From: Amycolatopsis roodepoortensis
Lineage (GTDB): Bacteria > Actinomycetota > Actinomycetes > Mycobacteriales > Pseudonocardiaceae
Length of the DNA: 64,000 nucleotides
Direction of reading: 5' to 3'
Assembly: GCF_014873915.1 (NCBI RefSeq)
Contig: NZ_JADBEJ010000005.1
Coordinates: forward strand, 3,410,001 to 3,474,000
Positions 1 through 7,773 of the stretch are shown in pieces (position 1 is the stretch's first letter; the number at the start of each line of letters is the position of its first letter). Both the position numbers and the translations under genes were made by a program. The notes under the pieces were generated by a model that was given only the letters and a program-made list of their open reading frames with translations, was not told the origin of the DNA and ran no database searches.

Positions 1-1192
1 CGAAGCCCATCCCCGACGGGATCGCGGCCGCGACCAGCACGAGCACCACGACGGTGCGCAGCACGGCGCGCGAGCGGCGCATCAGTTCACCGGCGGCCAG
101 CGTGCCCGCGAGCACGCCGAGGATCCAGATCGGGGTCGCGAACCGGTGCTGGCCCATCCAGTCGGGGACCATCACGCCGTACGCGATGATGCCCAGCGCC
201 AGCGGCACCAGCAGGGCGATCAGCGCGCGCCGCCATTCCGCGCGGACCAGCGCGTACCCGATGGTCAGCGCCAGCAGGATCGTCCCGGCGACACCGGCGT
301 AACCGACCAGTTCGAACGGCTGCTTCAGCGCCGAAAGCCCGGGCAGGCCCTGTCCCTTGGCGATGGACGGGTTCGCCAGCAGCCTGCCGAATTCGGCGAT
401 CCGCCAGGCGAGGTACGCCCCGAACGGGATCGCGAACGCGACCACGGACACCACGATCAGCTTGACGCTCTGGCCGAGGAGCGGTTTCCGCAGCTGGAAC
501 AGGACGACGAGCGGGTACGCACCGCCGTAGATCAGGCCTTCGGGGCGGGTCAGCGCGGCGAACGCGACCAGGACGCCGGACCAGATCGCGACCTTCGCGG
601 TGAGGACGGTGTCCTTGCGCACGGCCACGAACAGCAGGGCGGCGAGCCAGGCGACGGCCATCCCGAACAGGGAGTTCTCCAGGCCGGAGATGGTCCAGAT
701 GACGAACGACGGGATCGCGGCGAGCGTCAGCCCGACGACCAGCGTCGCCAGCCAGGCGAAGCGCGCGAAGATCTGCTTCGCCATGATGTGGCACGCGGCC
801 AGCGTCCCGGCGGTGAACAGGAGCCCCAGCAGCTTCGGGAACATGACGTAGTCGGGGACGCCGAACAGCATGCCGCTGTCGAAGACGCCGACGAGCTTGC
901 CGAGCACCAGCGCCACCAGCCACGTCGAGTTCGACCAGCCTTCGACCGACGGCTGCCCCTGCTGCAGCACCGGGCCGAGCCCGTCGGCGAAGCTGCGCGC
1001 GTAGGAGAAGGTGATGGCCGCGTCGTCGACGATCCAGTGGCCGTAGAGGGTGGCGTGCCAGGCCAGCGCCGCCACTCCGGCGAGCACCGCCAGGTACGGC
1101 GCGACACGGGCGGCCAGGCCACGACGGGCCGGCGTGTCGGCCGGGTCGGGCACGTCTTTTTCGGAAGCCTCGCTGAGTGCGCTCGCCGTCAT
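1..1192 (-). CDS. Polytopic glycosyltransferase (GT-C fold, AftB-like), C-terminus beyond the window
   Basis: This is a membrane glycosyltransferase of the GT-C type, which transfers sugars from polyprenyl-phosphate donors on the outer face of the membrane. The frame opens at ATG 1192 and runs off the left edge, so about 397 residues are visible. After a short charged N-terminus there is a first membrane helix, then a loop with WIVDDAAITFSYARSF (DD at residues 56-57) and EGWSNSTW (84-91), which are the acidic and EG-W-N motifs of the family. Multiple hydrophobic helices follow, with a TRPEGLIY motif and a PDWMGQHRF loop. The closest match I recognise is the mycobacterial arabinofuranosyltransferase AftB group and its uncharacterised relatives. 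Donor and acceptor cannot be told from sequence. Class confident, substrate not. Confidence 0.8.
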   Translation of the reverse strand, partial: MTASALSEASEKDVPDPADTPARRGLAARVAPYLAVLAGVAALAWHATLYGHWIVDDAAITFSYARSFADGLGPVLQQGQPSVEGWSNSTWLVALVLGKLVGVFDSGMLFGVPDYVMFPKLLGLLFTAGTLAACHIMAKQIFARFAWLATLVVGLTLAAIPSFVIWTISGLENSLFGMAVAWLAALLFVAVRKDTVLTAKVAIWSGVLVAFAALTRPEGLIYGGAYPLVVLFQLRKPLLGQSVKLIVVSVVAFAIPFGAYLAWRIAEFGRLLANPSIAKGQGLPGLSALKQPFELVGYAGVAGTILLALTIGYALVRAEWRRALIALLVPLALGIIAYGVMVPDWMGQHRFATPIWILGVLAGTLAAGELMRRSRAVLRTVVVLVLVAAAIPSGMGF

Positions 1193-1305
1193 GTCCCCGT
1201 CTTTGCCTTTTCGCTCACGTGCCGTCGCCGGAAACTGTAGCCAATACCCCATCGGCCGCTTCCGACGCGTCATATCCAGGCGTGATCCGCGCCACAGTCT
1301 CCCGA

Positions 1306-2415
1306 TCAGGAGAGATGCGAGATGTCGTTCACCAACCGCACCGACGCGTTGCCGTCCGGATAGAACTCGACGATCGACAGCGACGCCAGATCCAGGTGCA
1401 GCCGGAACAGCAGCGACGGCCCGGCGTCGAGGCCCATCCGCAGCAGCGCCTTGATCGGTGTGACATGGCTGACCAGTACGAGCGTCCGGCCGCCGTACTT
1501 CGCGATCAGTTCGTCGCGGGCCTTGCGGACCCGCCGGTGCACGCCGTCGAAGCTCTCACCACCCGGCGCCGCGATCGAGGTGTCGGAGAGCCAGCTGGTC
1601 TGGAACTCGGGGTCGCGATCCATGGCCTCTTTGAAGGTGAGGCCTTCCCAGTCGCCGAAATCGGTCTCGATCAACCCGGGATGGGTCTCGACCCGGCCGC
1701 CGAGCGCGTCCGCGATCGCCTGCGCGGTCTGCTGGGTGCGGATCAGCGGTGAGGCGATGATCGGCGCGGCCTCGCCGTCGACGATCAGGCCCTCCATCGC
1801 GCCGAGACGTTTCGCGGCGGCGGCCGCCTGCTGCTTGCCGTGCTCGGTGAGGGGCACGTCGCCCCGGCCGGAGTACCGCTTCTCGACCGACATCGCCGTC
1901 TGGCCGTGCCGCACGAGGAGAAGCTTGGTCGGCGTTCCGGTCGCGCCGGTCCAGCCGACCGGGCTGACCCTGTCCTGCTTCACGGTCTTCTTCGGCGCTT
2001 CCGCCTGCTTGCCGGCGTCCATCGCCTCGTTCGCGAGCCCGTCGGCGTGGGAGTTCTCCGCGCGCGGGATCCACTCGTAGCGCACGCGCGAGAACCGCGC
2101 CGCCAGCTCCTTGGCCTCGGCGTTGAGCGGCTGCATCGACGGGTGCTTGACCTTCCAGCGCCCGGACATCTGCTCCACCACGAGCTTCGAGTCCATCCGG
2201 ACGTCCACAGTGGACGCTCCGAGCTCGGCGGCCGCGGCGAGCCCGGCGATCAGGCCGCCGTACTCGGCGACGTTGTTGGTCGCGATGCCGACGTACGCCT
2301 TGCGCTCGGCGAGCACCTCGCCGGTGGCCGCGTCCTTGACGACCGCGCCGTATCCGGCGGGCCCCGGGTTGCCCCGCGAACCGCCGTCGGCCTCGACGAG
2401 CACGTGATCGGTCAC
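1306..2415 (-). CDS. Bifunctional RNase HI / acid phosphatase
   Basis: A two-domain protein of 369 residues. The N-terminal RNase HI domain has the DEDD catalytic set: D10 in VEADGGSRGNPGPAG, E51 in NNVAEYGG, D75 in RMDSK and D125 in NSHADGLANEA. It would remove RNA from RNA-DNA hybrids. After a linker near residues 135-160 comes a histidine phosphatase (CobC/alpha-ribazole phosphatase-like) with LLLVRHGQTA at 166-174 and the second histidine in LVLVSHVTP. The fusion matches Rv2228c of M. tuberculosis. The GTG start at 2415 overlaps the stop of the upstream zinc-ribbon gene in a GTGA tetranucleotide, so the two are translationally coupled. The phosphatase half is often linked to cobalamin biosynthesis, and cobD lies 5 kb away, but that substrate is inference. 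Confidence 0.93.
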   Translation of the reverse strand: MTDHVLVEADGGSRGNPGPAGYGAVVKDAATGEVLAERKAYVGIATNNVAEYGGLIAGLAAAAELGASTVDVRMDSKLVVEQMSGRWKVKHPSMQPLNAEAKELAARFSRVRYEWIPRAENSHADGLANEAMDAGKQAEAPKKTVKQDRVSPVGWTGATGTPTKLLLVRHGQTAMSVEKRYSGRGDVPLTEHGKQQAAAAAKRLGAMEGLIVDGEAAPIIASPLIRTQQTAQAIADALGGRVETHPGLIETDFGDWEGLTFKEAMDRDPEFQTSWLSDTSIAAPGGESFDGVHRRVRKARDELIAKYGGRTLVLVSHVTPIKALLRMGLDAGPSLLFRLHLDLASLSIVEFYPDGNASVRLVNDISHLS

Positions 2416-3149
2416 AGGCCGGACTCCAGCGTGCGCACCAGGATGGCGCCGCAGTTCTCGCACTGGATGACGTTGTCCTCGGGGGCCGCCTTGATCTCGG
2501 CGATCTCGCGGCGGTCGATGTCGAGCTGGCACGCGCCGCAGCGGCGGGCGCGCAGCAGCGCCGCGCCGATGCCCTTCTGCGCACGGACCCGCTCGTACAG
2601 CTTCAGCAGGTCTTCCGGGAACCGTGGCAGGAGCTTGGCGCGGTCTTCGTCGCGGCGGGCCTTCGTGGTGTCGAGGTCGGTGAAGTGCTCGTCGCGACGG
2701 CTGACGGCTTCGGCGACCTCGTTCTCGGCCTTCGCGACCTCGGCGCTGGTGCGCTGGGCGTCCAGTTCGAGCGCCTCGCGGCGCTCCATCAGTTCGAGCA
2801 GGTCGTCCTCCAGCGCGGACTGGCGCCGGTTGAGGCTGTTCAGCTCGTGTTCGATGTCGGTCATCTGCTTCGCCGCGACGGAACCGGATTCGAGGAGCTT
2901 GCGGTCGCGGTCGCCGCGGGCGCGCACCGACTCGATCTCCTTCTCCTGGCGCGCGATCTCGCGGTCGAGGTCGGACGCCGCGGTCTGGACCGAGACCAGC
3001 GCGTCACGTCGTTCGCGCACCGTCTTCTCGCCCGCGTCGATCTCGGCGATCTCCGGCAGGGTGCGGCGACGGTGGGCGGTACGCGAGAGTTCCGCGTCCA
3101 CCTTCGCGAGTTCGAGCAGCTGGCGCTGGACGGCGGGATCGGCCTTCAC
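2412..3149 (-). CDS. Coiled-coil protein with C-terminal C4 zinc ribbon
   Basis: A 245-residue protein, almost entirely charged coiled coil over residues 1-190 with heptad-rich segments such as LDREIARQEKEIESVRARG. It ends in a zinc ribbon: RRCGACQLD and then IQCENCGAILVR give two CxxC knuckles. It matches the Rv2229c family, which sits between the RNase H/phosphatase and the Nif3-like gene in mycobacteria as it does here. Family members are thought to bind nucleic acid or act as scaffolds; the molecular role is not settled. The GTG at 3149 is chosen because AAGGAG lies 5 bases before it and because an upstream extension gives implausible sequence. Confidence 0.88.
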   Translation of the reverse strand: MKADPAVQRQLLELAKVDAELSRTAHRRRTLPEIAEIDAGEKTVRERRDALVSVQTAASDLDREIARQEKEIESVRARGDRDRKLLESGSVAAKQMTDIEHELNSLNRRQSALEDDLLELMERREALELDAQRTSAEVAKAENEVAEAVSRRDEHFTDLDTTKARRDEDRAKLLPRFPEDLLKLYERVRAQKGIGAALLRARRCGACQLDIDRREIAEIKAAPEDNVIQCENCGAILVRTLESGL

Positions 3150-3165
3150 GGTGCTCCTTGGATTG

Positions 3166-3987
3166 TCAGTGCTCGGTTCGGGTGGCCCGTAGCGTCCACG
3201 GGTCGGTGCACCTCGTGGAGACGTGAACGTCGACGTTACCCGCAAACGCGGCACGGACGACGGCCGAGGCTTGCTCGCACCACGGCCATTCGCTCGCCCA
3301 GTGCGTGACGCCGACCAGGGCGGGGACTTCGGCGATCTCGGCGAGATGCTCGCCGGCGGGATGATGCCGGAGATCGGCCGTGACGTACGCGTCGACACCG
3401 GCCGCGGTGGCGCGCTTGAGATAGCTGTCGCCGGAACCGCCCGAGACCGCGACGCGGCGGATCGGCCGTCCGGGATCGCCCGCGCCGTAGACCCCCGGCT
3501 CGGTGCGCGGCAAGGCGTTCGCGACGCGTTCGACGAAGGCGGAAAACGGTTCGGGCTCGGGCAGCTCGCCGATGCGCCCGATACCGGTGACGCCGTCCTC
3601 GCGGGGGTCGAGCGGGCCGAGGACGGACAGGCCGATGGCGTCGGCGAGCGCGTCGGAAACGCCGGGCGACGCGGAATCGGCGTTGGTGTGCGCGCAGTAG
3701 AGAGCGACGCCGGCGCGGATGAGGCGGTGCACGAGACGCCCCTTGGTGCTGTCGGCCGGCACGCCGTGGACACCGCGCAGCAGCAACGGGTGATGCGCGA
3801 CGATCAGCTGCGCACCGCCGTCGATCGCCTCGTCGACGGTCTCGTCGACCGGGTCGACGCAGAACAGGACCTTGTCCACCTGCTCGGCCGGGTCGCCGCA
3901 GACGAGTCCGACGGCGTCCCACGATTCGGCGAGTTCGGGCGGGTACGCCTGCTCCAAGGCGGCGATGACTTCGGCTAGCGCGGGCAC
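3166..3987 (-). CDS. Nif3-like dinuclear metal centre protein (YbgI / GTP cyclohydrolase I type 2 family)
   Basis: Nif3-family proteins form toroidal hexamers with a two-metal site. Some have been named GTP cyclohydrolase type 2, but the true reaction is uncertain. The metal ligands are visible: HH at 65-66 (IVAHHPLLL), H100 and D104 (CAHTNAD), and a C-terminal THWASEW segment that supplies His and Glu. I chose the GTG at 3987 (VPALAEVIAALEQAYPP) because that is where family homology begins. An ATG at 4020 would add 11 residues and overlap the start of the divergent chorismate mutase gene by two bases. The downstream zinc-ribbon gene starts 16 bp after the stop, so three genes probably form one operon. 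Length 273 residues is normal. Confidence 0.9.
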   Translation of the reverse strand: MPALAEVIAALEQAYPPELAESWDAVGLVCGDPAEQVDKVLFCVDPVDETVDEAIDGGAQLIVAHHPLLLRGVHGVPADSTKGRLVHRLIRAGVALYCAHTNADSASPGVSDALADAIGLSVLGPLDPREDGVTGIGRIGELPEPEPFSAFVERVANALPRTEPGVYGAGDPGRPIRRVAVSGGSGDSYLKRATAAGVDAYVTADLRHHPAGEHLAEIAEVPALVGVTHWASEWPWCEQASAVVRAAFAGNVDVHVSTRCTDPWTLRATRTEH

Positions 3988-4018
3988 CTGGGGATTTTCG
4001 CATGTAGCGTTTCCGGGC

Positions 4019-4573
4019 ATGCGACTTCGGGTGCTCTGTGCCGCCTCGCTGCTTCTCGTGCTGCTACCCGCGCCCGCGTCGGCGTCTTCGGGACTGTGGG
4101 AACTGACCGACCTGGCCGCTCAGCGCGTGCAGATCGCCGACAAGGTCGCGGCCGCGAAGTTCGGCACGCCGTCGCCGATCGACGATCCGGTGCGCGAACA
4201 GCAGATCCTCGACTCGGTGGCCGCGAAGGCGCCCGGTCTCGGTCTCGACGCGGCCGGTGTGGTGCGGTTCTTCCGTGACCAGATCGAGGCGAACAAGGTC
4301 GTGCAGCGCGGCCTGTACGCGCGGTGGACCGAGCACCCCGGCACGCGGCCGCCCGGACGGCCCGATCTGGGGACCGAGGTGCGGCCGGTGATCGACCGGC
4401 TGAACGCGGGGCTGCTCACGGAACTCGCGGAGACCCGGGACGCGCGGGCGCGGCGGTCGTGCGACGCGCGGCTCGCGGTCACGGTGCGGCTGACCGACGC
4501 GCGGCGCGGGCTGGACCGGCTGCACTCGGGGGCGCTCGCGGAGTCCGTGCGGTCTGCTTGTGTGCGGCGCTGA
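4019..4573 (+). CDS. aroQ: Secreted chorismate mutase (AroQ gamma class)
   Basis: Converts chorismate to prephenate. The 184-residue protein starts with a clear signal peptide (MRLRVLCAASLLLVLLPAPA, cleavage near residue 22). The mature part follows the all-helical exported chorismate mutase pattern of M. tuberculosis Rv1885c: an AQRVQIADKVAAAKF helix, DDPVREQQILDSV, a DQIEANKVVQRG helix, the W-HP linker and PDLGTEVRPVIDRLNAGLL. R36, K47 and R59 fall where active-site Arg/Lys residues lie in that enzyme (my alignment by eye). Two cysteines near the C-terminus (in RSCDAR and SACVRR) could form the disulfide typical of exported forms. TAGCGT at 4005-4010 is a possible -10 box 8 bases before the ATG, which suggests a leaderless transcript. 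The stop codon is embedded in the first repeat of the downstream hairpin block. Why an export-targeted enzyme is needed is unknown in this class. Confidence 0.88.
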   Translation: MRLRVLCAASLLLVLLPAPASASSGLWELTDLAAQRVQIADKVAAAKFGTPSPIDDPVREQQILDSVAAKAPGLGLDAAGVVRFFRDQIEANKVVQRGLYARWTEHPGTRPPGRPDLGTEVRPVIDRLNAGLLTELAETRDARARRSCDARLAVTVRLTDARRGLDRLHSGALAESVRSACVRR

Positions 4574-5024
4574 CCTGCGGAAAGGGAGCAAGGGACCTTT
4601 GCTACCGCCTGGGGCTCCCCGCGTGTTGCGAAAGCCACTTTCGCAACGTTGAAGGTTGCGAAAGTGACTTTCGCAACGTCCCGGGCAGGCCTCACGCGAG
4701 CCGCTGACCTGCGGAAAGGGAGCAAGGGACCTTTGCTACCGCGGGCGGCTGTGTGGATTTAGGGACGTTGAGTGTCCCTATTTCCCCACACCCCCTACTG
4801 CGGGTAGTGGCCGTGTGGATTTCGGTGCGTTGGGTGACCCGAAATCCACACAGTGCCCTCCCGAGGGAAGCAAGGGACCTTTGCTACCACTTCGGCCGCG
4901 GCCCCGTGTCGCGAAAGCCACTTTCAGGACGTCAGATGTCCCGAAAGTGGCTTTCGCGACATCCCTCAGTCCGCGCGCGGAGCAGCTGACCTGCGGAAAG
5001 AGAGCAAGGGACCTTTGCTACCGC
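4569..5024. repeat. Mosaic block of intergenic hairpin repeats (modules A, B and C)
   Basis: This gene-free stretch between convergent genes consists almost entirely of inverted repeats. Module A, about 40 bp (GCTGACCTGCGGAAAG, then core AGCAAGGGACCTTTGCT, then ACCGC), occurs at 4569-4608, 4703-4742 and 4985-5024, with a core-only copy at 4869-4885. Module B is a GTTGCGAAAG / CTTTCGCAAC palindrome at 4625-4647 and 4655-4677, plus a longer version with TGTCGCGAAAGCCAC arms at 4907-4961. Module C has GTGTGG outer arms and occurs at 4751-4791 and 4813-4851. The first A copy includes the stop codon of the chorismate mutase gene. The same modules recur in inverse orientation at 7457-7773. They probably terminate transcription in both directions; a mobile-element origin is possible. 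Confidence 0.85.
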
Positions 5025-5030
5025 CCCGGC

Positions 5031-5351
5031 TCAGTCCAGCGCCTTCGCGTCCTTGCTGATCGCCCAGCGGCCGGCCGCGCGCACCACGCGGCCCGTCCAC
5101 AGCATCGCCCGGTAAGCCTTCGTCGCCTGATCGGGCAAGTCGGGCCGGACGACCTGGTACGGCGCGACGGACGCGCTCGACCGGAGGTGCAACGGCATCC
5201 TGGTCATCGCCTCTTTCGGCGATCTCGCCTGGACGAAGTGGTGCTCCGACAGGATCCGCCCGACCTCGTAGGGGTGTGGAAGCTTGACGGTGATGCGGTA
5301 CCAGCGGAGCCCGGTTGCCGGGGACTCGACGCTGGGTGTTGGTGCGCTCAT
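5031..5351 (-). CDS. Hypothetical protein, 106 residues
   Basis: A small soluble protein with no family I recognise. It has no signal peptide or membrane helix. The centre (LRWYRITVKLPHPYEVGRIL) looks like a beta-strand-rich module, and the second half is basic. The ATG at 5351 is preceded by AGGAAGG at suitable spacing, and codon use is GC3-rich like its neighbours, so I take it as real. It is convergent with the chorismate mutase gene across the hairpin block and divergent from the tyrosine phosphatase gene. Confidence 0.6.
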   Translation of the reverse strand: MSAPTPSVESPATGLRWYRITVKLPHPYEVGRILSEHHFVQARSPKEAMTRMPLHLRSSASVAPYQVVRPDLPDQATKAYRAMLWTGRVVRAAGRWAISKDAKALD

Positions 5352-5481
5352 ACGCGACCTTCCTGCGTGTTTCTCTCCAGGAGGTCTACTCCCGCTTCGT
5401 CCCGGCTTTCCAGCTTCGCGCGCCCGGTAGCCGTTCGGAGCCGGTGAGCGGTCGATCTCCGGCGGCCATCACACTGATCGG

Positions 5482-5943
5482 GTGCTGCACATCGTCTTCG
5501 TCTGTTCCGGCAACATCTGCCGTTCCCCGATGGCCGAGCTCGTCTTCCGCGCGAAGGCCGAGGAAGCGGGTCTCGATCACCTCGTCCAGGTGTCCAGCGC
5601 CGGAACCGGCGGTTGGCACGTGGGCGAGGCCGCCGACAAGCGGGCCCGCGCGAAGCTGGCCGAGCACGGTTACCCGACCGGCCACGTCGCGGCCGAGGTC
5701 GACCGCGGGCATCTGGCCGCCGACCTGCTGCTCGCGGCGGACGAGAGCCACTTGTCGTTCCTTCGGCGCAAGGTGTCGGACCCGGCGAAGGTCCGCCTGC
5801 TGCGCGAGTTCGACCCGTCCGCGCCCGAAGGCGCCGAGGTCCCGGACCCGTACTACGGCGAGGACGACGGTTTCGAAGACGTCCTCGGCATGATCGAGCG
5901 GGCCGTTCCCGGCCTGCTCGACTGGGTGCGCGCACACGCCTGA
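5482..5943 (+). CDS. Low-molecular-weight protein-tyrosine phosphatase (PtpA-like)
   Basis: Dephosphorylates phosphotyrosine proteins in the cytoplasm, or outside the cell in pathogens where PtpA is secreted. The P-loop CX5R signature is complete: C8-S-G-N-I-C-R14-S. The general acid aspartate lies in the DPYYG motif near the C-terminus, and length (153 residues) is typical. The start is GTG 5482. It is followed 24 bp later by the SURF1 gene in the same direction, the order seen for Rv2234-Rv2235 in M. tuberculosis. No cognate tyrosine kinase gene is next to it here. Confidence 0.93.
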   Translation: MLHIVFVCSGNICRSPMAELVFRAKAEEAGLDHLVQVSSAGTGGWHVGEAADKRARAKLAEHGYPTGHVAAEVDRGHLAADLLLAADESHLSFLRRKVSDPAKVRLLREFDPSAPEGAEVPDPYYGEDDGFEDVLGMIERAVPGLLDWVRAHA

Positions 5944-5966
5944 GGCCGACCGCTTACCGTGGTGGG

Positions 5967-6788
5967 GTGCGGTTGAAGTTCCTGCTGAAGCCCGGGTGGC
6001 TGGCGTTGACGTTGGTGGTGTTCACCTTCGCCATCACTTGCTTCACCCTGCTGGCGCCATGGCAGTTCTCCCGCAACACCGAGCGCGAGCACCAGAACGC
6101 GGCCCTGCGGGAGTCGTTCTCCGGCCAGCCGCGGTCGCTGGACCAGCTGCTTCCCAACGGAGCCGCCCCTGATCAGCGCACCGAATGGCACCTGGTCGCG
6201 ATGAAGGGGACGTACCTGCCCGAGGGCGAGGTCGTGGCCCGTCTGCGCTCCGTCCAGGGCGAAGCGGCGTACGAGGTCCTGACGCCGTTCCGGACCGTCG
6301 AGGGCACGGTCGTGCTGGTGGACCGCGGATATGTCCGGCTCGACGACAAGTCGCGCGCGCTCCCCTTCGCCCCGCCTCCCACCGGAACGGTCGACATCGT
6401 CACGCGGGCACGTCACGACGAGAAGGACGGGAAGAACCGCGACGCCTTCGCCGACGAGTCGACGGGCGGGAAGCTGCAGAGCTACGTCGTCGATTCCCAG
6501 GTCGTCGCGCGGGCCGCGAAGCTGGACATCCGGCCGGGCTACTTCCAGCTCGACGTGAACCAGCCCGGTGTACTGGGCGCGTTGCCGCTGCCGCAGACCG
6601 ACGCCGGGCCGTTCTTCTCCTACGCGCTCCAGTGGATCGCGTTCGGGGCGATGGCGCTGATGGGCTGGCTGTACTTCACCGTCCGCGAGCTGAAGCCGGG
6701 CGGCGCGCTGGCCACGGAACGGCCGCAGCGGCGCAAGAGCGTCGCGGAGATGCTGGCCGAGGACGAACGCTCCGAAGTGGCCACCTGA
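5967..6788 (+). CDS. SURF1-family protein (cytochrome c oxidase assembly)
   Basis: SURF1/Shy1 proteins help insert haem into cytochrome c oxidase. The 273-residue protein has the diagnostic topology: one membrane helix at about residues 10-30 (LALTLVVFTFAITCFTLLAPW, followed by QF), a large extracytoplasmic domain with PFRTVEGTVVLVDRGYV, and a second helix near the C-terminus (FFSYALQWIAFGAMALMGWLY). The tail RRKSVAEMLAEDER is a usual actinobacterial cytoplasmic end. The start GTG 5967 follows GTGGGG and gives a normal N-terminus. It follows the tyrosine phosphatase gene at a 23-bp gap and is likely co-transcribed. Confidence 0.92.
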   Translation: MRLKFLLKPGWLALTLVVFTFAITCFTLLAPWQFSRNTEREHQNAALRESFSGQPRSLDQLLPNGAAPDQRTEWHLVAMKGTYLPEGEVVARLRSVQGEAAYEVLTPFRTVEGTVVLVDRGYVRLDDKSRALPFAPPPTGTVDIVTRARHDEKDGKNRDAFADESTGGKLQSYVVDSQVVARAAKLDIRPGYFQLDVNQPGVLGALPLPQTDAGPFFSYALQWIAFGAMALMGWLYFTVRELKPGGALATERPQRRKSVAEMLAEDERSEVAT

Positions 6789-6842
6789 TCTGGCGCGAAA
6801 ATGGCCCTTTCATAGGTCCATTCCGCGTGTTCCCCTTCGATC

Positions 6843-7463
6843 ATGTTGATTCACCCGTGGGACGCCGCCCACGACGACGCCGAATGGCGTGCCTGGCTCT
6901 CCGCACACGACTTCGGCCAGCTGATCGCCGGAGGGGCGGGCCGTGACCTGCCGATCGTCAACCCCGTGCACTTCGTCTACGACGGCGACCGAACGGTCCT
7001 GCTGCACCTCGCGCGCCCCAACCCGGTCTGGCCGTTGCTGGAGGAACACCCGCGCGCACTGCTTTCGGTGATCGACGATCACACCTACATCCGCTCCGAC
7101 TGGAACACCCCGGCCGATCCGCCGCACGGGGTCCCGACGTCGTACTACGCGTCCGTCCAGCTCGAATGCGACGTCCGGCTGATCGACGACGCCGCAGAGA
7201 AGGCCGCGCTCCTCGACCGGCAGCTCGCGCATTTCGAGCCCGGCTCGGGCCGGTTGGGGGTGAGCGCCACCGAGGCGCCGGACAAGCGGGTCCTCCCCGG
7301 CATTCGCGGCGTCGAGCTGACCGTGACCGGGGTGCGGGCGAAGTTCAAGTTCGGCGGGAACAAGCAGCCGGCCGACCGGTCGCGGATCGACGCGGAACTC
7401 GCGCGGCGCGACGGCCCGATGGACGCACGGGCGCGGGCGCAGCTGGCGCGGCGGGAGCGGTAG
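6843..7463 (+). CDS. FMN-binding PaiB-like protein
   Basis: PaiB-type proteins have a split-barrel flavin-binding fold. They were named negative regulators of sporulation and degradative enzymes in Bacillus, but their biochemical role is unclear. The 206-residue sequence shows the family pattern: MLIHPWDAA at the start, PIVNPVHFVYDG, HLARPNPVW, the central PTSYYASVQLECDVRLI strand and the late GVELTVTGVRAKFKF. It lacks the usual VP-YNY text, so it is a divergent member. The stop codon TAG at 7461-7463 lies inside a copy of hairpin module A (GGTAGCAAAGG...), so the repeat contributes the end of the gene. Confidence 0.8.
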   Translation: MLIHPWDAAHDDAEWRAWLSAHDFGQLIAGGAGRDLPIVNPVHFVYDGDRTVLLHLARPNPVWPLLEEHPRALLSVIDDHTYIRSDWNTPADPPHGVPTSYYASVQLECDVRLIDDAAEKAALLDRQLAHFEPGSGRLGVSATEAPDKRVLPGIRGVELTVTGVRAKFKFGGNKQPADRSRIDAELARRDGPMDARARAQLARRER

Positions 7464-7773
7464 CAAAGGTCCCTTGCTCCCCTCGGGCGGGCGCTGTGTG
7501 GATTTCTGGTCACCCAACGCACCAAAATCCACACAGTCGTCACACGGAGTAGGAGGTGTGTGGAAATAGGGACACTCAACGTCCCTATTTCCACACACCC
7601 CGCCGCGGTAGCAAAGGTCCCTTGCTCTCTTTCCGCAGGTCAGCGCCCCAAGTGGTAGCAAAGGTCCCTTGCTCCCCCGCGCGGCGGGCCGGAGCCCGGG
7701 CAGGACCGGAAGAGGATGTCCCGAAGGTGCCCTTCGGGACACTCAACGTCTCGAAGGGCACCTTCGGGACATC
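7457..7773. repeat. Second mosaic hairpin block, inverse orientation to 4569-5024
   Basis: The intergenic space between two convergent genes is again packed with inverted repeats of the same kinds. Module A copies are at 7457-7480 (partial), 7605-7644 (full 40 bp) and 7654-7675. Module C copies are at 7494-7536 and 7556-7598; the latter has 18-bp perfect arms starting GTGTGTGGAAATAGG around the loop ACTCAAC. A B-like element with TGTCCCGAAGGTGCC arms is at 7715-7773, and its loop also reads ACTCAAC. The first copy supplies the TAG of the PaiB-like gene and the last overlaps the TGA of cobD, so the block reaches exactly from stop codon to stop codon. Likely bidirectional terminator, origin unknown. 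Confidence 0.85.

Noticed and set aside
4569..7773. The two hairpin blocks as ends of a transposon
   Set aside because: They are inverted relative to each other, but the genes between are conserved chromosomal genes with mycobacterial synteny and no transposase, so an invertible segment or repeat spread is more likely.
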